A DNA stretch of 64,000 bases from Bdellovibrionales bacterium RIFOXYD12_FULL_39_22 (GCA_001770205.1 MEQL01000035.1:106301-170300), one strand, 5' to 3'; shown: positions 8,723-18,013, counted from the first letter of the stretch. Notes: generated by a model not told the origin, from the sequence alone. Translations and numbers: made by a program.

Positions 8723-9955
8723 ATGAGTGATAAACAAACAAAGAGTGTCGTTATTGGAATGACTCCAAAAATCGAGTCAGTAGTGGCGGCCTATCTACTG
8801 AAGAAAAATGGATATAACTGTATAGGCGTGTCAATTATTTTTCTTGATGAAGTCAAGTATAGTAAGGAAGATTCTCCAGTTTTTACTGATTGCCACGTTA
8901 GAGATTTGGCAAAAGTTAAGGCCATTTGTGATCATCTGAAAATTCAATTTTACGCTGCTAACGCTGTCGACTTGTATCGCGATAGAGTAGTGGAACATGT
9001 AGTGGTTAATCGATTAAACGGGCAGGCCATCTCTCCTTGTATTTTGTGTAATCGCTTAAAAATTGAGCAACTAAACGCGAAGGCCGATCTTTTGCACGCC
9101 GATTATGTAGCAACTGGCCACTATGTGAAATCCATTGAGAACAAACAGCGACAGGAATTTCACCTGGGGGCCAGTGGAGATTTGGAGTATGATCAGAGCT
9201 ATTTTTTTGCCAACCTAGAACAGTCTCTTTTAAAAAAATTAATTTTTCCGCTAGCAGATATGCGCAAAAGCGATGTCGATCGTATTGCTCGCTCTATTGG
9301 GTTAGATCATTTGATTGATATTGGCCAAGAAAAAAAAGGGCCGAAAAAGAAAAGTTGTTTTTACAATAACGATTTTATGCCGGCGTTTGTAGAAAAAAGA
9401 TCCCCCGCTTCTTTACGTCAGAGGGGAGGACTTATTGCGTATGAAGGTGAATCTTTTATTGCGGAACATAGTGGAGTTCATAATTATTATGTGGGGCAAA
9501 GCAGAATTTTAGCGGCAAGTAAGGCCGTAGTTGATCCTTCGCTTGAAGTTATAAAGATGTTACCTACGGATAAAGTGGTATATTTGGGGAGTCGGGATAT
9601 TTTTTCTTACGATTATTGTCTTCTGACCGAGTTTAGCTTTTTGTCTAAAACAGATTGTACAAGGCCCATGGCAGTTTTTGCTAAATTCAAACAAAGAGGA
9701 GAGCTTGTTGCGTGCACTTTAACTTTAAAAAATCATAGCTATGTGGTTTTAAAATTTACCCAGGAATATAAGGGGATGATTATTCCAGGAACTTATGCGG
9801 TCATATATGATCGCATGGGAAGTGGGGCCATATTACTCGGAGGGGGCGCGGTAGTGCAAAGTGGAATGATGCAAGTCGTGGATAGGGTGGGCAACGAAGA
9901 TGTTGATGAGGATGAAATAGATGAGAGCAAAAAAGATTTTGTTTTTAAATTTTAA
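8723..9955 (+). CDS. MnmA-like protein lacking the PP-loop ATP-binding motif
   Basis: This 410-residue protein is a paralog of tRNA 2-thiouridylase MnmA, whose intact copy lies about 1.2 kb downstream. Shared landmarks include VVIGM...AAYLLKKNGY at the N-terminus, CILCNR (Cys106, Cys109), DYVATGHYVK, YDQSYFFANL and a Cys at 212 in the place of the second MnmA catalytic Cys. The PP-loop SGGVDS is replaced by TPKIES (14-19), so ATP pyrophosphatase chemistry is probably lost. The C-terminal third diverges and ends in an acidic tail (NEDVDEDEIDESKKD). ATG at 8723 is preferred over the overlapping TTG because AGGTAG lies upstream. The function is unknown; a pseudoenzyme partner or an altered activity are both possible. 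Confidence 0.75.
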   Translation: MSDKQTKSVVIGMTPKIESVVAAYLLKKNGYNCIGVSIIFLDEVKYSKEDSPVFTDCHVRDLAKVKAICDHLKIQFYAANAVDLYRDRVVEHVVVNRLNGQAISPCILCNRLKIEQLNAKADLLHADYVATGHYVKSIENKQRQEFHLGASGDLEYDQSYFFANLEQSLLKKLIFPLADMRKSDVDRIARSIGLDHLIDIGQEKKGPKKKSCFYNNDFMPAFVEKRSPASLRQRGGLIAYEGESFIAEHSGVHNYYVGQSRILAASKAVVDPSLEVIKMLPTDKVVYLGSRDIFSYDYCLLTEFSFLSKTDCTRPMAVFAKFKQRGELVACTLTLKNHSYVVLKFTQEYKGMIIPGTYAVIYDRMGSGAILLGGGAVVQSGMMQVVDRVGNEDVDEDEIDESKKDFVFKF

Positions 9956-11126
9956 AAGGTGGAGTTTTTTGCTGCTAGCATCGTGGATGCTGTCGCATGA
10001 ACTGTTGTATGGCGTGGAGTTAAAAAATAGTGAGCGGCGTCCAACCGATTTTATGACGATTCGTCAGTTGATGCAAAAGTTTCCGCGAGAAAATGTTGAA
10101 AAATATTTGCGCGATTTTATTAAAAGCGGCAACCCAAATAGAATGGCCGGCCAGCTAGGACATCTTGGCGCAAAAAATTATTTACTCGGCAAATTAAGTA
10201 GTATTAGCAAGGTCGCGCCGGCAGGTTTGGCCGGCACCTCCAACGTCGTGGTCGATGAGTTTATACCTGATATTGATTGGGCAATAAAAAAATATGAAAG
10301 CGACTTTAATCAGAAAGTGGCCGGGAAATATCCTATCGATGATCCTGTTTATAAAGTTTGGAATACTTTTACTCTCAATATCAAAGAGACGTTACGTTCA
10401 CTAAAAGAGGTAAAGGGCAGTAATCTAATTTGGGAAAAGCAAGGGTATAAAAACCCTCAACAAGTTTTGGCCATTGGCGCCTATTATGATTCGGTGGCCA
10501 TGAGTAAAGAGAGCTATATGGTGCAACTAGGCCAGGCCATTGAAGGGGCAGATAATAATGGATCGGGCGTTTCCATCTTGCTTTCTATGGCCGAACTTTT
10601 TTCTCAGATGGAGTTCCCTTTTACTATTCGTCTTATTTTTTTTGATTTTGGAGAGTTTCAGTCATTGGGGGCGCTCTCTTATGCTAAGAAGTATTTAGAG
10701 GATGCAAAAGAGCGGGCCAGTTTTTTAGGTTATATCGATCTTTTAATGTTAGGCCATGATTCGCTCTCTACAGATAAGCAGAAAAAAAATGGTAATATGA
10801 AACTTTATCTGCGCGGTAAACTAAATGCAGGATATAAGCAAGATAGTAATCTGGCCGATAAATTAGTAGCGGCCGGAAAAATGGTTCATCCAGGTATTAG
10901 ATTTACTCCGATGCCTAATGATTTTGATGTAAGTGGCCATTTGCATTTTTGGGATAAAGGAGTGGCCGCTCTTTTATTTTCTCAAGATTGGGAGGATGAT
11001 TCAAATGAAGTGCGAAATCATACCCCTGATGATTTTGTAGAATCTTTAAATCTAAAAACCCTAAGTGATGCCTTTTATTATATCGCCGGAAGTGTTATAT
11101 CGTTTGCTAACAATGTTACAAAGTAA
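9921..11126 (+). CDS. Exported M28-peptidase-like protein with altered zinc/catalytic residues
   Basis: This 401-residue protein has an N-terminal signal peptide or anchor (hydrophobic WSFLLLASWML after basic residues). It follows the M28 zinc-aminopeptidase pattern, but the usual GAHYDS reads GAYYDS (His replaced by Tyr188) and the usual D-x-E-E reads DFGE (catalytic Glu replaced by Gly244, second Glu245 kept). GADNNGSG with Asp211 and the late NHTPDD His remain. With a lost ligand and a lost general base, it is probably not an ordinary peptidase. The start overlaps the MnmA-like gene by 35 bp, and mnmA follows 20 bp after the stop, so the three genes probably form one transcript. Confidence 0.7.
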   Translation: MRAKKILFLNFKRWSFLLLASWMLSHELLYGVELKNSERRPTDFMTIRQLMQKFPRENVEKYLRDFIKSGNPNRMAGQLGHLGAKNYLLGKLSSISKVAPAGLAGTSNVVVDEFIPDIDWAIKKYESDFNQKVAGKYPIDDPVYKVWNTFTLNIKETLRSLKEVKGSNLIWEKQGYKNPQQVLAIGAYYDSVAMSKESYMVQLGQAIEGADNNGSGVSILLSMAELFSQMEFPFTIRLIFFDFGEFQSLGALSYAKKYLEDAKERASFLGYIDLLMLGHDSLSTDKQKKNGNMKLYLRGKLNAGYKQDSNLADKLVAAGKMVHPGIRFTPMPNDFDVSGHLHFWDKGVAALLFSQDWEDDSNEVRNHTPDDFVESLNLKTLSDAFYYIAGSVISFANNVTK

Positions 11127-11146
11127 GCAGATGGTAAGCGAAATCT

Positions 11147-12235
11147 ATGTCTCAAAATAATAAAACAGTGGTGGTTGGTATGTCGGGCGGCGTGGATTCG
11201 GCCGTCTCGGCCTATTTGTTAAAAGAGCAGGGATATAAAGTTATCGCACTGTTTATGAAAAATTGGGAAGAGAGTGATGAAAATGGTATCTGCCATGCGG
11301 CTGCCGATTATGAAGATGTTGTGGCAGTTTGTAACAAGTTGCAGATTCCATATTATGCGGTAGATTTTGTGAAAGAATATCGAGAGCAGGTTTTTGCACA
11401 TTTTCTGGCCGAGTATGAGAAGGGCCTTACTCCCAATCCGGATGTGCTCTGCAATCGAGAAATTAAATTCAAAGTTTTTTGGGATAAGGCGCGCGAGCTA
11501 GGAGCAGATTATTTGGCCACCGGGCATTATTGTCAGTTAAGAGAAAAAGAAGGCCATATCTATTTGGCCAAGGGTGCTGATGTCAATAAAGATCAGTCCT
11601 ATTTTTTATATATGGTTAAAGAAGATGTTTTAAAGAATGTACTTTTTCCGGTAGGAAATCTTACTAAGCCAGAAGTGCGCAAGATTGCCAAGAAACTAGA
11701 TTTGGCCAACAAGGATAAAAAAGATAGCACTGGAATTTGCTTTATTGGTGAACGTAATTTTCGCGAGTTTTTATCTAAATATATTCAGGCATCTCCAGGG
11801 AAATTTGAAACCACCGATGGAGTGGCCGTGGGAAATCATTTGGGCTGTGCTTTTTATACTATTGGCCAGCGAAAAGGATTGGGCCTGGGAGGCCCGGGAG
11901 AACCATGGTTTGTTTTAGAAAAAGATATTGCTCGCAATGTGGTCATTGTAGGAAGAGGGGAAGAGCATCCACTACTGTATTCTTCAGAATTAGTGGCCTC
12001 AGAAATTACCTGGGTATCTGATAATTTTAGGATAAATTATCCATACAATTGTAAGGCCAAAATTCGTTATAGACAGGCCGATCAAGAGGCAATGATATTT
12101 TCTTCTTTTGGAGATGGCCAGTCGCTGCTCATTAAGTTTAAAAACCCACAAAGGGCCATAACCTTAGGGCAGTCTGTAGTTTTATATGATGGAGAAATTT
12201 GTCTTGGTGGTGGTATTATTACCCAAAAATTATAA
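11147..12235 (+). CDS. mnmA: tRNA-specific 2-thiouridylase MnmA
   Basis: MnmA thiolates uridine 34 of tRNA(Lys/Glu/Gln) using ATP and sulfur relayed from a cysteine desulfurase. The 362-residue sequence has an intact PP-loop SGGVDS (13-18), catalytic Cys102 in VLCNRE, Cys198 in STGICFIG, DYLATGHY, NKDQSYFLY, and the C-terminal beta domain (FYTIGQRKGLGLGG). Length is normal for the family. The desulfurase that would feed it could be the IscS encoded near the right end of the window. It follows the degenerate MnmA paralog and the M28-like gene on the same strand. Confidence 0.96.
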   Translation: MSQNNKTVVVGMSGGVDSAVSAYLLKEQGYKVIALFMKNWEESDENGICHAAADYEDVVAVCNKLQIPYYAVDFVKEYREQVFAHFLAEYEKGLTPNPDVLCNREIKFKVFWDKARELGADYLATGHYCQLREKEGHIYLAKGADVNKDQSYFLYMVKEDVLKNVLFPVGNLTKPEVRKIAKKLDLANKDKKDSTGICFIGERNFREFLSKYIQASPGKFETTDGVAVGNHLGCAFYTIGQRKGLGLGGPGEPWFVLEKDIARNVVIVGRGEEHPLLYSSELVASEITWVSDNFRINYPYNCKAKIRYRQADQEAMIFSSFGDGQSLLIKFKNPQRAITLGQSVVLYDGEICLGGGIITQKL

Positions 12236-12250
12236 CTCACCAGTAAATGC

Positions 12251-12475
12251 CTACCAGAGTGAGTCATCATTTAAGTCGATATCATCATTTTTTTCTTCTG
12301 AGGATTCAAACTTAGCTTCAAAAGAAAGACAATCTTTTCCGCTCTCTTTGGCAACTAGAATTGAAGGTAGGAGTCGACTTTTAAAACCATAAATGCGACA
12401 ACCCTTGGGATTATTCTGATCCCAAGTTACATAGAAATAGTTGCACTTCAGGCAATTAATGGGTTTGTTGGACAT
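12251..12475 (-). CDS. Small conserved cysteine-motif protein
   Basis: A 74-residue protein with four cysteines (8, 11, 26, 49) in the order CxxC...C...C, in the context CNYFYVTWDQNNPKGCRIYGFKS. The pattern suggests a small zinc-binding or iron-sulfur fold; similar short proteins with this TWD-x-NNP-x-GC signature are, from memory, common hypothetical proteins in delta-proteobacteria and relatives. The C-terminus is acidic. It converges on mnmA with a 15-base gap and is followed on the same strand by two further small genes. Confidence 0.7.
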   Translation of the reverse strand: MSNKPINCLKCNYFYVTWDQNNPKGCRIYGFKSRLLPSILVAKESGKDCLSFEAKFESSEEKNDDIDLNDDSLW

Positions 12476-12490
12476 AAAAGATGCCCTCTT

Positions 12491-12949
12491 TTAGCGGCGG
12501 CAGCAGAGTCGATTTAGATCCGCATTATTAAGTTTAGCATACATAAATTGCAAATCATCAACCATTTTGGTGAGAGAGACTTTGTTATTGTCGGCGATTA
12601 GCGTTTCCCGATAGCGAAAAGTTCTTCCCCTGGCCTTTTTTAGCAATTGGCCCACCTCTTCAGCGCAAAGTTCATCAGCAAAATAATTTTCTTCTGCTTC
12701 CGTAGAGAAGGTAAATTCTCCTAAAGCATTTAAAAAATCTGTTAATTCAATTCGTTTTGCATATAAATTAATTGCTGATTCATAAGTTCGATTGAATTTA
12801 GCAGTAAAGGAGTAGAATTTGTCGGCAACTTCTGCTTTACAGGTTAGATAAGGAATTTCTCTGTGTTGAAAATATTGCAGCAAAAAAGTGGACAGTAGCG
12901 ATAAAGCAATTACAAAAATGGCGGAAGTAATTAACCAATCTCTTTTCAT
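12491..12949 (-). CDS. Membrane-anchored small protein, unknown
   Basis: 152 residues from MKRDWLITS, with GGAG seven bases before the start. A single N-terminal membrane segment (LITSAIFVIALSLLSTFLLQYF) is followed by a mostly helical domain with three cysteines (LTCKAEV, LCAEEV and the C-terminal LCCRR). The orientation predicted by positive charges is N-in, with the body in the periplasm. It starts 13 bp after the preceding exported cysteine-rich gene's stop, so the two are probably co-transcribed. No family is recognised. The frame can be read further upstream to 13042, but that part is a shadow of the neighbouring gene. Confidence 0.6.
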   Translation of the reverse strand: MKRDWLITSAIFVIALSLLSTFLLQYFQHREIPYLTCKAEVADKFYSFTAKFNRTYESAINLYAKRIELTDFLNALGEFTFSTEAEENYFADELCAEEVGQLLKKARGRTFRYRETLIADNNKVSLTKMVDDLQFMYAKLNNADLNRLCCRR

Positions 12950-12962
12950 AAGAAGACTCCGA

Positions 12963-13439
12963 TTATTCAGTGGGGGGCGACAAGGCCGATCCTTCCGCTG
13001 TCGTAGTGGTGTTGGTTTCTGTTTCGGCGGTGGAAGTTGCATCTAGTGGCCCCGCCGGTTGGCAGTTTGCCAGGCACTCAGAGATTAGAATCTCATCTCG
13101 GTGAGTAGGCTGAAAAAACACACGGATGTCATTACAGCTAAGATTATCCACCATGGAGCGATAGATGGTGTAAGTGGCCCCTGGAATGTCGAAGTTGTTG
13201 ATTGAACTTTCTACTAAAAATTCTAAAACTCTCTCGGGACTAGTTACTTTAGCACTATCGTTATCGGGACATTGTACCGCAAACGACTTAGTTCCCAGGT
13301 AGGTGATGATTTTACAACAATCTATGCATTTATCGTGAGGAACATCAGCACAAATTCCCAGCAGTTTTTGATTGCTTCTGGCGAAAGAATTACTGTTAAT
13401 AAAAATTAAGAGGGCAGTTACAAATATAAATATTCGCAT
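12963..13439 (-). CDS. Exported cysteine-rich small protein, unknown
   Basis: A 158-residue protein beginning MRIFIFVTALLIF, a signal peptide that probably ends at SFA (residue 20). The mature part has clustered cysteines (30, 38, 41, 42, 57 and further ones in LSCNDI and SECLANCQ), suggesting disulfides or metal binding in the periplasm. The C-terminus is a low-complexity Thr/Glu/Ser tail (TSTAETETNTTTTAEGS). No family is recognised. The upstream frame to 13565 has no signal-peptide logic and covers the divergent promoter of iorA, so it is not used. Confidence 0.6.
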   Translation of the reverse strand: MRIFIFVTALLIFINSNSFARSNQKLLGICADVPHDKCIDCCKIITYLGTKSFAVQCPDNDSAKVTSPERVLEFLVESSINNFDIPGATYTIYRSMVDNLSCNDIRVFFQPTHRDEILISECLANCQPAGPLDATSTAETETNTTTTAEGSALSPPTE

Positions 13440-13512
13440 ATCTAAAAATGATAAGGGATAATTGAGAAGATTGCCAACAAATATTTTATCAAAGTTGTTA
13501 GCGTGTGCAACA

Positions 13513-13541
13513 TTGTTATTTGATAAAGCTCGTTGTATAGT
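13513..13541 (+). promoter_or_regulatory. Candidate sigma-70-type promoter for iorAB
   Basis: TTGTTA (13513-13518) and TATAGT (13536-13541) are separated by exactly 17 bases, with the iorA start codon 60 bases downstream. The spacing and boxes fit a housekeeping promoter in the divergent intergenic region. Confidence 0.5.
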
Positions 13542-13600
13542 CGCTACGCTAAAAAAAAATCGCAAACTATGTCTAAACCGATCATCAAAGGAACACGACT

Positions 13601-15256
13601 ATGTCAAAAAATGCAAAAAATGAATCACTTCTTTTGGGAGACGAGGCCGTTGGATTTGCCGCCATCGATGCGGGACTCACTGGTATTTTTGGTTATCCGG
13701 GAACTCCTTCGACGGAAGTTTTTGAGGCCGTAGAAGCAGAATTTAAAAAAAATGGTGTGGCCAACAGAGTTGCTCGTTGGGCGGCCAACGAAAAGGTTGG
13801 TTATGAATTCGCTCTAGGATGCAGCTACATTGGGAAGCGTTCTATGGTAACAATGAAACATGTCGGGCTTAATGTGGCGATGGACCCTTTTGTAAATTCC
13901 GCCATCACCGGTGTTAATGGTGGATTAGTGGTAGTAGTTGCTGATGATCCGGGGATGCATAGCAGTCAGAACGAACAAGATAGTCGCTATTTGGCCGATT
14001 TTGCCAATCTTCCCTGCTTAGAGCCCTCTACTCCTCAAGAGGCCTACGATTTTACCACTTACGCCTTCGAGCTTTCAGAAAAACTTCGTTTGCCGGTTCT
14101 ATTGCGTTTAGTGACGCGCCTTGCGCACACTAGAGGTGTCGTGGCCCGCCAAGAGATGAAAGAACCTACGGATTTGGGAATTCCCAATAGCGAATCGCGT
14201 TTTAATTGGGTATTGATTCCATCTAATGCTCGGCTGCAGTATCAACGCTTGCGCGATAATTTTGGCCAGTTATTAGAGGCGGCCGATGATTTTAATAAAT
14301 TTAAAAAAGGTGATCGACGAGGAGTGGTAGTTAGTGGAATGGGGAAGGCCAATTTTGACCAACTTTGCAAAGAGGAGGCAACTATTTCCAAATTTTCCAA
14401 ATTAGAAGTCATGGCCTATCCGCTTAATGATTCGTTAATCGATAAAATGTTAGAAAGCTGCGACGAGATATATATATTTGAGGAGAATTATCCATACATC
14501 GAAGATAAATTTATTGCAAAAACGCGCCAGACAAAAATTAGAGGGCGGCGCGATGGTACCTTGAATATTGCGGGAGAGCTTGATCCAGGAGTATTGCGAC
14601 AAGCGTTAAAGCTTTCCATGCCCGAGAAGAAAAAGGGACCGACAATTGATTTGCCGGCCCGCCCGCCACGTATGTGTGATGGTTGTGGGCATATTGATGC
14701 CTACAACGCAATGAAAGAGGCCTTTAATATCATCGGTGTTTCTGATCCACGAGTTTTTGGAGATATTGGTTGTTATACGCTGGGTGCTCAACCTCCTTTT
14801 GAAGGAATTGATACTTGTGTGGAAATGGGTGCTTCTCTGGGAATGGCCTTGGGGGCGGCAATGTCTGGGCAGGTACCGTCAGTGGGCGTTATTGGTGATT
14901 CTACTTTTTTTCACTCCGGACTTCCTACCTTAATCTCTCTAGTAGAGTCGAAAGTTAATGCTAATTTTGTGATTATGGATAATCGTATTACGGCAATGAC
15001 TGGCCAGCAGGAGGTAGTGGCCACCGATATTATTCCTCAATTGGCACAGGCCGCCGGCCTTTTGCCAGAGCAGGTGCATATTTTGACACCGTTACCAAAA
15101 AAACATGAGGAGAATGTAAAAAAGCTAGTAGAGATTTTTAAAAATAATCGGCCAGATCTAATTATTTTTAAGCGCGACTGCATACAGGCCATGCGCAAAG
15201 GCCTATATGCCAAGATCAATGAAGAAAAAAAAGCAGGAGGGCATGGCCATGAGTAG
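13601..15256 (+). CDS. iorA: Indolepyruvate ferredoxin oxidoreductase, alpha subunit, lacking ferredoxin domain
   Basis: IorA binds thiamine pyrophosphate and, with IorB, converts aryl-2-oxoacids such as indolepyruvate or phenylpyruvate to aryl-acetyl-CoA, reducing ferredoxin. The 551-residue protein shows FGYPGTPSTEVFEA near residue 33, CDGCGHIDAYNAM near 357, GDIGCYTLG and GVIGDSTFFHSGLPTL of the TPP domain. Typical archaeal IorA ends with an extra 2[4Fe-4S] ferredoxin domain; here the chain ends KKAGGHGHE with no cysteine motif, so electrons must go to a separate ferredoxin. Start ATG follows AAAGGAA. It overlaps iorB by 8 bp. Confidence 0.9.
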   Translation: MSKNAKNESLLLGDEAVGFAAIDAGLTGIFGYPGTPSTEVFEAVEAEFKKNGVANRVARWAANEKVGYEFALGCSYIGKRSMVTMKHVGLNVAMDPFVNSAITGVNGGLVVVVADDPGMHSSQNEQDSRYLADFANLPCLEPSTPQEAYDFTTYAFELSEKLRLPVLLRLVTRLAHTRGVVARQEMKEPTDLGIPNSESRFNWVLIPSNARLQYQRLRDNFGQLLEAADDFNKFKKGDRRGVVVSGMGKANFDQLCKEEATISKFSKLEVMAYPLNDSLIDKMLESCDEIYIFEENYPYIEDKFIAKTRQTKIRGRRDGTLNIAGELDPGVLRQALKLSMPEKKKGPTIDLPARPPRMCDGCGHIDAYNAMKEAFNIIGVSDPRVFGDIGCYTLGAQPPFEGIDTCVEMGASLGMALGAAMSGQVPSVGVIGDSTFFHSGLPTLISLVESKVNANFVIMDNRITAMTGQQEVVATDIIPQLAQAAGLLPEQVHILTPLPKKHEENVKKLVEIFKNNRPDLIIFKRDCIQAMRKGLYAKINEEKKAGGHGHE

Positions 15257-15842
15257 TGATAAATTGTATGGAATCATTGTCGCAGGAGTAGGAGGGCAAG
15301 GAGCAATTACCTTGGCCCAGCTTTTTTTAGGGGCGGCATGGCGCTCCAGACTGCATACTATGCAATCTGAAGTACATGGGATGAGTCAGCGAGGTGGATC
15401 AGTTAATGCCCAAATTTCTATCTCTAAAGCAGAAGTTACTGCCCCGCTGCTTCTTTCTGGTGCGGTGGATTTGTTGATAAGTATGGAGCCGCTGGAGGCC
15501 CTGCGTTATGTCCCTTTCCTTTCAAAAAATGCCACAATCATTACTTCTACTGAGCCGACGATAAATATGGACAACTATCCAGACATAAACCTGATATTGG
15601 GGGCATTACGAGAAATTCCTGGAACTATTTTAGTAGACACTGCTGAGCATGCTAAAAAGCTTGCGAATAAAAATGCTGGGAATATGGTACTTTTGGGAGT
15701 TGCTTCTAATTACACTCCTATTGATAAAACTATCTGGCATACCATTATTGAAGAGCGTTTTGCTAGCAAGGGAGAGAAAGTGGTAGTGAAAAATATTGAG
15801 GCCTTTGATATTGGAAAAAAAATTATCGCTCCAAGTAGTTAG
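15249..15842 (+). CDS. iorB: Indolepyruvate ferredoxin oxidoreductase, beta subunit
   Basis: IorB carries the gamma-type domain of 2-oxoacid:ferredoxin oxidoreductases. The 197-residue sequence opens with IIVAGVGGQGAITLAQ and has MQSEVHGMSQRGGSVNAQISIS, both diagnostic. ATG at 15249 is preferred to 15243 because AGGAGG sits eight bases before it. The start overlaps the iorA stop, so the two subunits are translationally coupled. The MMPL-type exporter gene begins 17 bp downstream, so IorAB may belong to the same transcript as the lipid pathway that follows. Confidence 0.9.
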   Translation: MSSDKLYGIIVAGVGGQGAITLAQLFLGAAWRSRLHTMQSEVHGMSQRGGSVNAQISISKAEVTAPLLLSGAVDLLISMEPLEALRYVPFLSKNATIITSTEPTINMDNYPDINLILGALREIPGTILVDTAEHAKKLANKNAGNMVLLGVASNYTPIDKTIWHTIIEERFASKGEKVVVKNIEAFDIGKKIIAPSS

Positions 15843-15859
15843 ATTGCGATAGTTTTTTC

Positions 15860-18013
15860 ATGAGAAATTTTTTTAAATATATCATTCTTTTGATCCCTTA
15901 TTTGCTTATTATTTTTAGTTTTCTTTATTTAAAGAATGATCTAAAATCTTTTCGCCTTATTGAATCACTGGCCGCGGATCATCCAATCCGAGTTGATTAT
16001 GAAAAATTTCAAAGTATATATAAGGACGATAACCGCCTTTATGTTCTTTTAAAAAGTAAAGATGGTTCTACTTTTCTTCAAAATAGACTAACTCCGGTGT
16101 TTAAAAAATTGGTAAGGATGTTAGAGAGGGTAAAAAATCTAAGCACCATCAGCAATTTAGAGACTGCGCGCTACATTGTTCCGCACAATGGCCATTTTCA
16201 GCTGCGGCCATTTTTATCTCCGGAAGGCCACTTACTTTCGCAGGCAAAAGGCCATTTAGAATCAGAGCTTTTTTTAAATAATTTAATTAACAAAGAGGCC
16301 GATTCGGCCATTACTGTTTTGGTGGTAAGAGATAATTTAACGGCAAGAGAGAAGAAAAAAATTATTTTAAGCGTAGAAGATATTTTGGCCAAGGTGAAGA
16401 AGGAGTATGGCATTGATGGCCTTATTTTAGGTGATATTTTTACGCAGTATAATTTACAAAACGAAATTTTGAAAAATCAATTAATCGTTTTGCCGGTATT
16501 TTTGGTTGCCACCATTGTTATTTTTTATCTTTTTTTTGGATCATTTTTTGTGTCGTTTTTGAGTTTGTTCATTATTAGTATCGCCTATTCATCGACGTTT
16601 GTGCTTATGCTTTTTGTCGAGAAAACAATTTCACCACTTGCTTCACTTTCACTTGTTTTTGTTTTCGTTGTTACTACCTCCGACCTCATTCATTTTTTTT
16701 CTATCTATTCAAAAACAGACAAAACCAGCTATGAGAGGATCTGGATTCCATGTTTTTATACTTCGCTTACAACCTTTGTCGGTTTTTTAACGTTAGTTTT
16801 TAGTGAGATTGAACAGATAAGATTTTTTGGAATATATAGCTGTTTTGGTATTGCAATCGCTTTTGGTGTCACCTTTTATTTTCTGCCTTATATTATAAAT
16901 AATTTCTCGGAAATAAAAATGAAGAAATTGGCACTCGATTTTAAATTTCTTCCTTTTGTTGCCAAAAACAAAAAATCTATTTTGCTTGGTTATTTGGCAG
17001 TAATGATTCTATCAGCAGTGTCCATTGTCGATTTACAGTTTCAAGATCGTTATCTGAATTTATTTCCATCGTCACATCCTTTTTCTAAAAGTGTGGAGTC
17101 CTTCACCAAGAGTTTTTCTTTTGTAGGAACAGTTGATTTGCGGGTTAGGGCCCCTAGAAGTTTTTTACTCTCCTCCGAAGGAATCGCTAAGCTCGGGGAG
17201 TTAAATAGTGAACTCGTGGCCATTGACGGAGTTACAAATGTTTTGAGTTTGGTAAGTTTTGATAACTATGTGAAAGAGTTTTTGAACATTAGGCCAGAGG
17301 AGCGGCCAGCGTTTTTGAAGTTACTAGATCTTTTTGATGCTATGGAGATTTTTCTTCCGGGAAATTTCGATGAGACAAGGATGATTTTGCGGATAAACTC
17401 AATAGACACCCATGTACTAGATAAGGTCATCCAAGGTATTGAGACTGTTTCCCAGAAGAGGACATTTAGTTCCTTATTTAAAGTAGAAATTAGTGGTTAT
17501 TCGAGAGTACGTCACGATATTATGAGTTTGATTTTTAGCAGTTTTGTGCAATCACTTACAGGAACAGCGCTGCTTGTTTATATTGTGTTGATTGTCATGT
17601 TCCGTTCTATTTCCTTGGCCTCTATTGCGATGATACCGAATATATTTCCTGTCCTGATTATCTACGCAATTTGCGCATTTTTTCAGATACCTATTGATTA
17701 TAATCTAATAATTCTAAATGCCGCCATATTGGGGATCTCGGTGGATGATACAATTCATTTGATGTACCACTATACTCAGCGCAAAAATTATTCGTCCTAC
17801 GATAATCTAAAAATTACTTTAAGTGAGATATCAACGGCGCTAGTTAAAACAACTCTTTTTTTTATTCTAACCTTTCCCATTTTTTTTCTTACCTCCTTTA
17901 ATTTTTTTCATGAGATGGCCCTTTTGATAATTGTTGCTTTTACAGTGGCCTTGCTTTGTGACTTGTTTGTTTTGCCAGCAACTTTACTGATTAAAGACGG
18001 GGAACTGAAATAG
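15860..18013 (+). CDS. RND/MMPL-type lipid exporter
   Basis: This 717-residue membrane protein has the two-repeat RND layout: one N-terminal membrane helix, a large periplasmic domain (about 35-205), five or six helices (about 208-385), a second periplasmic domain, and a last block of helices (about 570-715). GISVDDTIHLMYHYTQR in the second block and TTSDLIHFFSIYSK in the first are typical proton-relay regions of the MMPL/HpnN-like family, which moves lipids or hopanoids across the inner membrane. Aryl-polyene and similar fatty-acid-like clusters commonly encode such an exporter. It is 17 bp behind iorB and 141 bp ahead of the next gene. Confidence 0.8.
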   Translation: MRNFFKYIILLIPYLLIIFSFLYLKNDLKSFRLIESLAADHPIRVDYEKFQSIYKDDNRLYVLLKSKDGSTFLQNRLTPVFKKLVRMLERVKNLSTISNLETARYIVPHNGHFQLRPFLSPEGHLLSQAKGHLESELFLNNLINKEADSAITVLVVRDNLTAREKKKIILSVEDILAKVKKEYGIDGLILGDIFTQYNLQNEILKNQLIVLPVFLVATIVIFYLFFGSFFVSFLSLFIISIAYSSTFVLMLFVEKTISPLASLSLVFVFVVTTSDLIHFFSIYSKTDKTSYERIWIPCFYTSLTTFVGFLTLVFSEIEQIRFFGIYSCFGIAIAFGVTFYFLPYIINNFSEIKMKKLALDFKFLPFVAKNKKSILLGYLAVMILSAVSIVDLQFQDRYLNLFPSSHPFSKSVESFTKSFSFVGTVDLRVRAPRSFLLSSEGIAKLGELNSELVAIDGVTNVLSLVSFDNYVKEFLNIRPEERPAFLKLLDLFDAMEIFLPGNFDETRMILRINSIDTHVLDKVIQGIETVSQKRTFSSLFKVEISGYSRVRHDIMSLIFSSFVQSLTGTALLVYIVLIVMFRSISLASIAMIPNIFPVLIIYAICAFFQIPIDYNLIILNAAILGISVDDTIHLMYHYTQRKNYSSYDNLKITLSEISTALVKTTLFFILTFPIFFLTSFNFFHEMALLIIVAFTVALLCDLFVLPATLLIKDGELK

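Noticed and set aside
12234..12275. Possible terminator between mnmA and the convergent small gene (ACTCAC / GTGAGT)
   Set aside because: The stem is short, the loop long and no T run follows, so it is not convincing.
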